This document shows positions 12,301 to 24,300 of a DNA stretch of 64,000 nt, in pieces. The first letter of the stretch is position 1. Each line of letters opens with the position of its first letter. The notes beneath the pieces were generated by a model that saw only the letters and a program-made list of their open reading frames with translations, ran no database searches and was not told the DNA's origin. The translations under genes were made by a program, and so were the position numbers. The stretch is from Protonemura montana. Its lineage: Eukaryota; Arthropoda; Insecta; Plecoptera; Nemouridae. The DNA is taken from contig OX387603.1 of the NCBI GenBank assembly GCA_947568835.1, positions 5,740,701 through 5,804,700 of the forward strand, given 5' to 3'.

Positions 12301-15300
12301 CTCCTGCTTACCTTTTTGTAGGCAAGGTACTGCAAAACGTTACTTAAACAGCAATTATGAATGTATTTTGCAAGCAAGTTCTGAAAGAATTTCGTAGGCC
12401 AACAAGACTTGGTGGAAGTACCATAATGTTGTCATTTGTATTGACTGGTTAAGCATTGTCATCTGCAACAACAGAAAAATTACTGAGAGGAACCAATAAC
12501 AAAAGACATAAGTCATCTAGAGGTGAAAACAGATTAATATATGTGTTGAGACTTAACCTTGGCAAAAAAGCTATGGTGAAAATAAATTGCATCTTTTATA
12601 GGATTTCCCTAAAATAGCTGATCATAGCTTGAATGGAGATTTGCAAGGAACGTCCAGGTCATGTAAATGCAATTAATTATACGTAAATGATGTACTGGAT
12701 GTGATAGGCCAGGGGATAGCCCAGGATATAAGGTATAATGCCCAACCTTAACTAACTCCTATCCTCCCTCTGCTCAGACCGATTGAATCCCTTCAACGCA
12801 GAAAACACACAAACAACAATATCGTCAAAATTGGCTGTGAACATCTCACGCTTGTCAACGATCATGCCGATGGTGATTACAAAGATAACCGATCCCTCTG
12901 CAGTCAACCCTTTGAGGGAAAAGTGGACGAAGCAGTAACTAGCAAGATTGACAAGTGCAACGATAACCTTGATGCAAAACATGCATTTGAGGAAGACGAT
13001 TACGAAGATGAGCGCATCGTTTATTTTCAAAATGAATATAGTGTGGGCACCTTAAATGGCTTCATTTTGGATGACTCGGCCGATGCCGATGATGAAGCTA
13101 CTACTGACAAAGATGATGGCGACTGTACCGTAACTTCGTGGCTGACAGGATCTAAAGAGAAACTGAAAGGAGGACCATCGCGCACAAACGATGGATGGAG
13201 CTCATTGCGATACTGTTGCCTGGCCGAGAAGACTGTTAAAGAACAACGATGGCCCAACACAAGCGACACTGCTCACAATTCCAGGGATAATATGTCGGAT
13301 GTCTGGAGCTCGGACCGTTTGGCAGCTGCCATTCGCAATAGCACAATGGATTCGACAACCTTTCAGTCGCGTATGGCTGAATGTGGGCGAGAGGTTTCCG
13401 GGGTGGTTGCAAAGCTTTTGAGGCAACCAGAAGTGGACCGGGACGATCGCGAGGCATTGGCTGTGTTTGGAGAGGAATTGGCAGAAATGGACATGGACAA
13501 GCCTCGAGAGGTTGTTTCTGGCGGTGTTTGTTTTAAAGCAAGAAATCACCACTCTATAGAGGCTTTTGAACTAGAAGAAGACTATCGTGATGAGACCTCG
13601 GCGACTGAAATGCATCGATTTGAGCAGGTGTGGTTGAAATCACCTGATGCTGAGATCACGCTGAGAGATTGTGTCGCAGGAGTTGACTCGCAGGCCCAAA
13701 AGGACAATGAAAATGTCTTAGGAAGTCCAGACTTACTGCAAATGGAAGATAAGTCTCGAGAGTTTCAGGCGTGCTCTGAAGAAAATAATCAAGGAAGAAA
13801 TGAAGAATCTGTTTCCTCTGATGATCACTGTTCAGAGCAACTGACTGAGAAGATGTCTGATAGGAGAGACGAAAACGACGAAGTAGAAATCCAAAAGAGT
13901 TGCATTGAGCACTTTGATGCAATATCTTTCAATACCAAGAAGCTGCAAAGTTCCTCTGAAAAGAGTCTGTCGAGGAAACCCTCTGAAAATTCTTATCGAT
14001 GTATGCCTAAAAGAAAATGGAAATGCTCTGTAAAAGCACATCAAAGCGGATCTTCGAAGCCTTTTCTGAGAAGTGCCCTTGGTAATCTTAACTGTTCTTT
14101 CTGCGTCGATGAAATGATCTTAAAAAATAATGATCACAACTTGCAAGAAAGAGTTCCAAAAGAAGTGATAACAAATCTACAGACACTCCGCCGCGGTATT
14201 GCTTCGAAACCGTTAGGAAACATTCGTACTCGAATGTATTTTGACTGCACAGACAATGCAATGCAAGAAATACTGCCAAATGTCTTGGAAGAAAACAGTA
14301 TGGCTGGGATTCAGACTTTTTGCAAACGCAACTTTTTGAGGACACATCAAAAATTTACCGAGGCCACAGCACACGCCAGAAATTCTTCGAAATCTCGCCA
14401 AAGCATTTCTGAATTGACAGATTTAAAATTATTTGATGGTGCAAGAAATAATCTATCTCAACAGTTCAACCGAGTTCATAATGATCACAGCTATTCAAAG
14501 AAATCCATTGAAGACCAGATCAAAACAAATTGTTTACCTTTCAAGAATTATCAATGGAGCCATCTTAGCAACAGAAGAGTCACAGAAACCAAACCTGCTG
14601 GTTCTTTCCCTTGTAGACCATTTCCATGTAAATTGATTTCAACGAAAGAATTGATATCTTCTTACCAGCTTACTGGAGACAATGAAGAATCAATCACAAT
14701 AACTCCAAACATCCAAAGTTCTCCGCTTTAACCCACGTTCCTTCACAATCTTCACATCCTAAACACTTTGAAGTGTATCTTTCAATACAGCTATGGTTTA
14801 AACTACATATACATGTTTTGAGTATGATTTTGATGTAGTAAGCAACTTTCATAGCTGAAATATACAACTCTATTACTTTTTGAAGTAAACTGAAATTTGA
14901 TGTGGTTAATAAATTAAACATTTCTTTTCTGAGTGAGTAATCGCTGGCAGTGTGCAAATGTTAGCGATAAATTGCGTTAATTTGTCAGCTGGACTTCGAT
15001 TTGAGTGTGATTCAATTTTACACGGTACTAAAATATGATTTTGTTGCGGTGAATGTACGTATCCCTTGGATTACATTTTGTTGTGGAAAATTGTTTTAAC
15101 TTTTGGATGGCATTACTTCATGTATACACATGTCAATTAGTTGTTATTTTTGTATTTAAGAAGTTAATTATTTGGTGTGACCTTTCGAGTTATTTTGATT
15201 CAAATAGTGATGGCAACAATTGATGGCAACAAGCTTTACCTGCACTAACGATTTGTCGATTTGGTCAAAAAAATATAATGTTAATAATTTAAATAATGTA

Positions 15301-18300
15301 ATGTTAATTCAAATATGCACAGTATATTTCTCTGTCAATTTTTGACATTTTTTAATTAGACACATTGCCGGTAAACTCAATCTGAAGTGAACAATGTTTT
15401 GCAGGTGAATTTCACTTACTGCTTTACTAGAATTGACGCAAGAATACCAATTATGAAAGTATCTGCAAACCTCATCAAGGAAGAAAAACAAAATGCGTTC
15501 CTCTTTATTGCAATATCACAAGTGCAGTAATTTTTGACAGAGACATTAGGGCAGATAACAAACGTGATTTTGAAAACATGGTCAACCACACTGATTTTCA
15601 GTAACTTGTTGAAAACATGAGGCATAACTCAATACTAAATGCTCAATTCTGATTTGGTTGGTTTTGGTTTCTTGCAGACGGAAAGGAAGGGGACGAGCCA
15701 ACAGTGCAGCCAACCCGCTGCCTTCTCGGCGAACGAGACAGAGCTCGGAAAATGCCTCTTCAAACGAGGAGGAGGCGGGAGGAAAGGAGCGAAACATGGG
15801 ACCGCCCAACAACATAAATGCCAGCTACTTCCGGTAAGTACAGGACAAGGTCCATGGGAAACTAACTTCCAGTAGCAGGCTTTGTGCTGCTAATAAGTTT
15901 AACTAGACTAGACGCCAGTAATTCTTATGATATGCCCTGCGGCCTAAATGCCACAGAATATCACGAGGAAAAGGTAAAAGTGTTAAAAGAGTTGAAACAG
16001 TCAACAGTTTGAAAGAGCAAGGTTCCCTTAATGTCGCCTTATGTGTCACTTATGTGGCCAACTGTCCCCTTCAATGATAGAGTGTCTTGACCATAAAGGT
16101 TAAGTTGTAGCCCAGTCCATTGTGCAGCTGGCCAGGGGCAAGCTACTGAATCCTCAGTGGATTTTTATAGAAGCATGATTTTCAACCGTTCATTCATTAA
16201 CAGCCTACAACTCAGAGGACTCATCCTAAGATTCCAGTCGTCTTCACCCATTTTCAAGACCCGATTGCCTCTGAATTTCGTAATGCTAGTGAACACTTAA
16301 AAAAACAGCAAATACCATAGCAAACATTTCAGACAATTCTAGAATCATCTTTGGAGTTACGATTATGATGTAAAATTACATTAATCCGAGCACAGTCTAT
16401 TTTAAGTAATTTTCGTACTATTTCTTACACTTGGTTCAAGATCTAGGCATTTGGGGATCCATTCTAAAAGATAAAATTTTCTTTTTTGGAAAAATACTTC
16501 AATGTTTTAGAGGATGTTCATCTAATGTATCACTATTTTTTCTCTTCATTTAATTACTGTCAACGTCATTTGTACAGCCCTGCTCCGTATAGAAAGGCTC
16601 ACCGTCTGTCACAACTGTTGCAATTTAGCAATCCTTAAATTAGTTCCCTAAGAATAAGAATTATCGTAAGAGTCTGACGATTGCCCCCATTGCAGGCGCA
16701 AGGGGCGAGGCCGGCTACTAAGCACAGCGTCTGCTCCTGCACCGCGCCGTCGCACACGCTTCAACTCTGCGTACTCGGACTCGGAGGACTCGTGCGACGC
16801 GACGGGGCCGGCCGAGTGCGCTGGGTCGAGCGCAGCTGCCACCGCCGCCGGCATCTTGGTGGGCCTCACCGGGGCCGGGGCCGGGCAAGGGAATAACGGG
16901 CACTGCTACACTCCCCCACCCACGTTGGACAAGGTATGTGGTTGACAACTCATTATTTTTGCCTTGATGCGACGGGTAGTTTTTTTTAAATCAAGTCGAA
17001 ATCAAGCCTACATTACAATAATTTTCGAACGATTAGTTAAGTGAACTTTAATTGAATAACTTTATTTTGTCGTATCATTTGAACTCGTAACAGCAATGGT
17101 GAAATATACTGGCCAGGTGGTCATTATCAAAACAAAATAATAACCTTTCTGGCTTTAAAAATGCTAGGAGTGTAGGCGATTTAAATGAACAGACTAAAGA
17201 ATAAATTGAGGCAAATGTGAGCAGGGAAAAATGAGTGAGGGAACTTGTAAAATGGGAGCGAAATAAGTAAGTGAAAGAGGCAGATGTTAAGAGATGAAAG
17301 AGGAAAGGGCGGAATTACTGCAGAAGATGAAACATTTTACAATTAAATTTATTCTTTGATCTCTAAATCGATATACGATAAGGTGCCTTAGGCACTTAGC
17401 CTTTTTTAAAACATCAGTGATCCTGTTTAACCTCTCGTTACTTGGAAGAATCTAACACCTCACCCTGCGTGTTTTTTTTGACAGCGAGGGCCGATGGCTG
17501 GGGGTGGCGTAAACCCTACGCTTTTTGGCCCGGCTGCCCCCGTGGGCGTCGGAGTCGGGAACTCCGTGCCGCTGAGTTCGGCCTGCCTCCTCGTGGCAGC
17601 CGCAGTGGGACCGCTGGCGCCGGGATTCAAGTTCCCGAAGACCAAGAAAGGTGAGCGAATAAATGAGATAATGGACGAACACTGTTAGAAAAATAAACTA
17701 ATTATATTTTTAAACCATTCTCGAGTGGTGAGACTTAACTAACCGTGTCAGCAAAAAATGCATCAACATGTTTAGATTGTCTGCCAGGGCATCCTGTATT
17801 GCAGAGAGCTTTCTTATTTTACTGGGGGTATACCTGCATGTCGATATTAATTTTATTATACAGTTCTGACAAGGTTAGTTGGTCCAATCGTTATAGTATG
17901 AAAGAAGTAAAGATATGCCTATTGTCCCTTTATCATAGTCCCTTGAATACCGTTTCTGCACTTAGCCTCTATTGCAAGCAAATAACTTTGTGGTTCACCT
18001 AACCTGTCACTTGTGTTTGCCAGGCATGATGAACGAGTGGCTGAACAAGTCCCCGGACTTCCCTCCAACGCCCGCAGGGCTGGCCCTAGACGAGCCCGTG
18101 CGAGCAGAGCGTGGTCGCACCGCGAGTGCCGCAGGTCCGCGCGACCGTCCCGGGCCAACACGCGAGCCCGGTTCCGCCAAGAAGCGCTGGCTTAGGTGAG
18201 TGCCACACGACCGTACTCGCCACACATTTGGGTCTTCATCGTTTGTAAGACAATGACGCAGCAAGCTGCTCAAAGGTCTCCAGCAATGTTGGCTGAATGC

Positions 18301-21300
18301 TAAAAAATTTTTGAAAGTCTTAGTGAGTGGTTTTGTGGAAGGTTGTCTGAATGTACTTTTCGTGGAATGGTGAAATGCTGGAAGCTAGGGCTCAATTAGA
18401 TGAAAGAGGTAGATGAATCTAGTTTTGTGGTTAAGATTTAGTTTCATCATGTCCTTTGCTGTCCTTTACTTGTCCTGTATGTCCTTCATAATGTCCTTTA
18501 CTAGCCTGTATAAATCTAATCTTTACCGTTAAGGTTTGCAGACCTACCTGAAAAGAGTTGTATCAATTTTGACCATTTTGGGTTGAAGGTGGGTGAGGTT
18601 GCCAGGAAAGTAACAGTAGCATGCAGTGATCACTTTGTCTCTATCAATTTTGAGGTCTACACTGACTGTATTGTTTAAGCTCACCATCTTGACAAGTTGG
18701 GATGAGGATTAGGTCTGGAAAAAGCATTACGGGAACTGGAACACGAGCAAACAAATGAAGTTAACGAGTTTAATTTTTTGCGAGCGTTTCTAATTACTAC
18801 CGAATGGTCGTTACTTGTTGAATTGTTACCTTGGCTTACTATTTGGCTTGGCCAAAATATTTTCAAGAACTATTTAATTTTGTGCAAGTTTCATGAGTCA
18901 ACCATTTTTTCATGAAAATTTTTGTCAGTGTACAATCAGTTTGGCATCTCAAGGCCTAGATTTATTGCAGTTAATAGAGCTGAACTTAGCGTTTATGAGA
19001 ACTAAAATGCTGTGGTACCAGTATTCAATGTAAAAACATTAGGCTAGAAATCAAGTAACTTACTTCAAAGATCTTAAGCTTGAATTAACATCTTTTGCAT
19101 CAATACGGCTTGATATGCTCAAAGATTATGGATTTCTGATCTGAACTAAATAACGTTATCGATGAAAGGCTTACCGTTGACGAACACTGCCATGTATCTC
19201 TCTGTCCAGCCACCTTTAATGTCCCTAACCTGGCACAACCTGGCACCCGACCACATATCTTCCCGCTACTACATAGACCAGCCGGATGTCGCATTAGACA
19301 ATTCTGTGCCGTGGTTTTCCACCTCGTATAGCTTCGATACATGTTCGCGACCGTCCACCATTATTTTTGTGGTAGGAATTTGTCCTTTGAAGCCCAAGAC
19401 GGGACTGTCGTTGCTGTGAAGTGTGTTGTTAGATATTGTAAAACTATGTATCTTGAATTCGCAACTTGTCAATATATTAGAGGATGAACACATTATGTCG
19501 AGGCTGGAATTACTCTTGATACCAGCTTTTGTTGGTTGCATTGTGTAAGGTTTATAGGCAGCCTTTGTGCTGTAAAGAAACACGCAAATGAATCAAAAAC
19601 CAAATGTGAAAAAGATAAGTATGTTTGTCTATTTGAGGAGTCACACCCTGCTTTGGTTTTTCTTGTGACTAAATGATTGTTTCATTTCCAAGAGATAGGC
19701 AGAGTGGAATCATTAATATGCAATTAATTGCTTGCAGTTAGTGGTACATTTTTATTATACTCTTTAAGTGCAATCCAATTTCCTTACTAAAATGTCTGGC
19801 ACGGGCTTAGTTTTGTGCACGGACACTTCTCAATGGCATTTGCAATGGTATGGTGTGGTTATTTGCTTTAACTCCTTGGGAACCCTGAACCGAGCATTCT
19901 AAACTTCTCTGAGTGCTATGTTGGAACCACATACAGATGCAATGTTAGAAATATTTGATCTATTTTGATCCTTTTAACAGTAAATTTATACTTTTAAGTT
20001 TTAACCAAACAGATATGAAAGAAAATTTAACGGCTTATGAATAACTGATGTCAACTTTGGGAAATACCTTGTTTTGGTAGAGGTCCTTTTTTTATAATTT
20101 ACCTGCTGATAATTTCAAAACAATGGCAACCAGCGAGAATGCCACCCAAACGTTGTTTGTCATAGGAAACGTGTGAATGTTTCCCGAACGTCACGCTTTT
20201 ATTTCAAACACTTGCCATTGTCTTCTTTTTTGTAATAAAAATATCCGTTTTATTTTCAACTAAAAACCAAGGACGGCGTTTGGATTGTTGACTAAGAAAT
20301 TCTGATAGGCAATGGTGCCTTTGTCAAGAAAATGTGATCCCTTGTATAAAGTGTCTGTTATTGCTTGGGCAGTGAGCTTTGGCGTTATGAGGAAAACAAG
20401 CTAACCACGACATCCTGAATCACGACCAAATCCGACAATATCTATCACAAAATCTGCTATTAAGAACTCCTAAGCACATAATATTTAAGAGATTGCAGAA
20501 TTTGTTTTCTGCTATCTGTTTTCTTTTGCTTTGAGAGTATGACTTTGCGGAATAGTAAGGCAGTAGTAATCTAGATGCTAAGATTCTAGGCACACTTTAT
20601 GGGGAAAATATTTATTTTGTGTAAATCACTATGATTATTAATTTATGCATACATTTTATTGTAGCAAGATTGATACAGGCATTTAAGTAAATACAAATAT
20701 TGTTTTTATAAACATTAAAATCAGTAATTTTTTCCTAAGATTAAAAAAATACATAATCAAGTAGTTCTAGCAAAAACGTATTAATATATGTCATATGTCT
20801 ACTGCTAACCACATCCTTGTTTTAACATTCTGGACGATAATGCTTAATTTATTTTGTAATTTTGTTCAATGTGAATTAATGGCACAATTCACTGGTTAAC
20901 TTTTCAATACATATTTATAACCTCGATAATAATGTAAGGAAATACAAAAGAAATGCATATCCTGTTACTTGGATCACATCCAATTATTATCTTTTTATTC
21001 TATTAATACTATATTTTTTGCAAATTTAATTATAATTAATATATTAGCAAATTTGATTAATGCATAGCTTACTGGTGTGTTGTGTATTTCACACTATCAA
21101 TACTTTGAACGTTCGACTAGACATGAAGATATCTTTTGACACAACTCACTAGAAGCTGAGTTCAGCATAGATTGTTTCCTCGGTCACTGTGTACTTTGTC
21201 TCGTTGCTCGGGACTGCTGGCGTTCCCACTATCTCTGCATAGACAATTTCCTCTTCTGCGGGGTATTTGTTTGGCACCTCGATGTTTGATGCAGCGTTTG

Positions 21301-24300
21301 GCAGGGGCCATTCTGGTGTCTTGGCCAGTTCTTTTGCTGAAAATTACCAGAGCAATGAGAAGGCCCCTTGAAAGATTATAGACAAATTTTTACCATGCTT
21401 TTGTGTTATTATTATGCGTGCTACCTGCATGTTCTTGTGGTCTTGCAGTTTTAGCCACATTCAGTTCTTTCTGAGGCCATTCGGCTGTCGGCATTTCTTC
21501 GAAGTTGTTGTCTAATACATATCACAGTTTTATCAACATTTTAGTTAAAAAGTAAATATTATCAAAGACACTTGCAAAATAGTCGAGTACCTGTTGGCTT
21601 GAAGCAGCACTTGCGTGCCCATCGGGCGTAGATTATTACGGCCACAGTTCCTAGTGCCAGGATGACGCACGATGACACCAATAGTTCTGCTGGGACTTGG
21701 ATGTTATCGGGTGTGGGGTCTTTCTGCTGAGGACTTCCTGTAATCGCATTTGGAACGTATGTAAATGAGGTTGTGCTCTCTTCAATGGCCAACTCAGTAC
21801 TCAGTGTTGGTACTGAGTTGTGTGGTTGTGATTTCTAAAAGTAAGTGTAATAACAGAAAAATTCTGCATTTTTCGAGTGAGTAAAAATGATATTGGTGCT
21901 GAAGTTATTTCGATGTGTTATCAAGAAATCAACTTTGATTATTGCTTTTCTTGTCTCCTACCTACTCTGAAACAATTTCATAATTATTACCTATCTGTAA
22001 GAGTTTTTCTGTTTTTTTTGTCTCCGTCGTAAGATTTCCATAGGAGTTGATGTACCGACCGGTACATCGGAGGGTCGTCCCATTGTCCGCTGAAACCAGT
22101 GTCTTGAAAATGGTCTGCTTAATGATCTTTGTTTCCCATGGCCATGTCCATGAATCGGAGTTGTTTATTGTGTCTTTCACAGCCCATCCATGGGAGCTGG
22201 TGTTGAGCGTTTCATTTCCAACCGTCCAATCGATATTTGCGCTGTGTCTGCTCCCGTAGACACTACAGGTAGCATTAATTTTCTCTTTTTCATTGTAGGT
22301 ATATGTTCCGTTCTCAGCACCCTCTGCTACAGGAGGTAGCTCCAGGCATACGTTTGCTTGTTCTGTAACATCATTTCAGTGTATTGTATTGGAAATGCTT
22401 TGGTCTGCAGATTTAGCCAAAAAGAGAAAATTTTCTCTGAAACATTTTTAAATTAGGAAAGGACTGGAAAAATGGGCAACCGAACTAAGATACGAACCCG
22501 GGACCTCCCAATTGCCGGTCGGGTGCTCTTCCAAGTTGTTTCTCTGCATTGACTCATCGTGTCACAATCAATTAGAAACAGTTTGCTTTATACAACAAAC
22601 AAAATAATAATAACTGACTGGAAGACATCAATACAAACTATTTACAGCTAATTAAAATGATTATGAACAAAATTATGCATATTTTTTCTGCAGTTCTTGA
22701 ACATGTTGGCATGTTCAATGAACATATCGGCTGTACAGCGATACAATTTTTACATTTTCATATGATCATTCATTTGGCTTTCCTAACTTCCACTGCTCTT
22801 GCAACCTACCTTCCACTGCAAAAATTCTAATTGCAATGCAAATAATTTCATGAAATTTGCATTAGTTTTATTGGTTTTAACTTAACAATTAATTGTCAAT
22901 TAATTAAAAAATAATTATTGTTAATAATTATTTATAATAGTTATTTATTATACAGTAAATTAGTAATTTGTTATTATTAGACTCAAGCAAGCAAGCATCA
23001 GCCCTATATGCCTATATAAGAGCCCTTACATTTGGGAATTAGTTTGCAGTTTTAGTGCTCTGTTGGTAATAATACTGACATTAATGTGGCTGGGATGACA
23101 AGCTATAAAATCAACATAGACTCTCAACTCACTTTTAGCAATAATAATTTTCATGAAATGCCATGTGTTCTTTTTGCCGTTATTTTCATATGCTGCTTTG
23201 ACCCAAAGCGGCCCTTGTGTCGTTTCATTTCCGACAATCGCGAAAGTGCATGTGTTATTAGTCTCCAGACTTGCAATGTTCTGTAGTTTGTTCACACTCT
23301 CTTCGCCATCGAGCTCACACGGTCTAGTGAAATAGTTAGAAAACTTTAATTTTAACTTGATTTCAGCACTATTATTTGTGAACGACACTTCCATAATCAT
23401 GCCGTCTTCTTCATTGTTACTTGTAAAATCTGTTCTGTCTGAAAGTTTAAAGATAGGCAAAGTTATTAATATGCAACGTAAACAAAATGTCTCGAATAAC
23501 TCCGCATACTGCGGGCTGCATGCTGTACGATTTTTATTGAATTTCTTTTTAAACGATTGGGGGCTTCAAAATCTGTGTTGCATTAATGCAAACATGCGTT
23601 GGCAAATCAGTCTAGTTTGTTTTCATTTTGAACATGTTTTAGAACAAGTGTGGGCACTTGTGAGGTTAATCCGAGCCATATTCTAGGTTTACATTTGCCT
23701 TAAAGACCATGGTAGTGTAGTTTTAAAATTGAAATTAAATTGTTTTAAATTTAAGTAATGAGAAGAATCTTCACTAGTCCTTTGAGCGCAAAGGTGAAAT
23801 TTAATTGTGTGAAAAAAAATACGAGATATTATTTTCATAATAAAAGTAGCTACCACGTACGGCTTGAACTACAAGAAGTAGATGTAACCCATTTTTGTTG
23901 TAGAATCTCGATCAGTTTCTTGTCATATTTGAACTTAGGAATTAAAGGATGCTTAACTAGGTATTCATTCAATAAAATCGTCACTGTTTAAACTGCTTTT
24001 AACTTTGGCAATCAAATCCATATTTGGTGTACAAAAAAATTACAAAATCGACCATTCAAATTCATTACCAAACAAAATACAAAGGAGTGAACACTTACTA
24101 TCAACATATAATGCCATGTATCTCTCAGCCCAGTCTTTGTTTTCAATCAACGCTCGGCATCCAACCAAATATTTCCCCTTACGGCGTGGTGTAAGCTGGA
24201 TGCGACATTCATTCTTAGCTGATCCATTGAATTCAATTTTGTACCAGTCTGAAATTGTATCGGATTCATCGCCCTGTGCCGTTGCCATACTTGTTGAATT

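Noticed and set aside
21149-21336. ITAM in the nested receptor tail
   Set aside because: An ITAM needs two YxxL/I motifs 6-8 residues apart. Here the motif tyrosines are 24 residues apart, so ITIM/ITSM-like is the better description.
21813-21834. Acceptor at 21835 for receptor exon 5 (TTTTAG)
   Set aside because: It would put a TGA in the phase required by exon 4. The acceptor giving an exon that starts at 21812 keeps phase 1 and the open frame.
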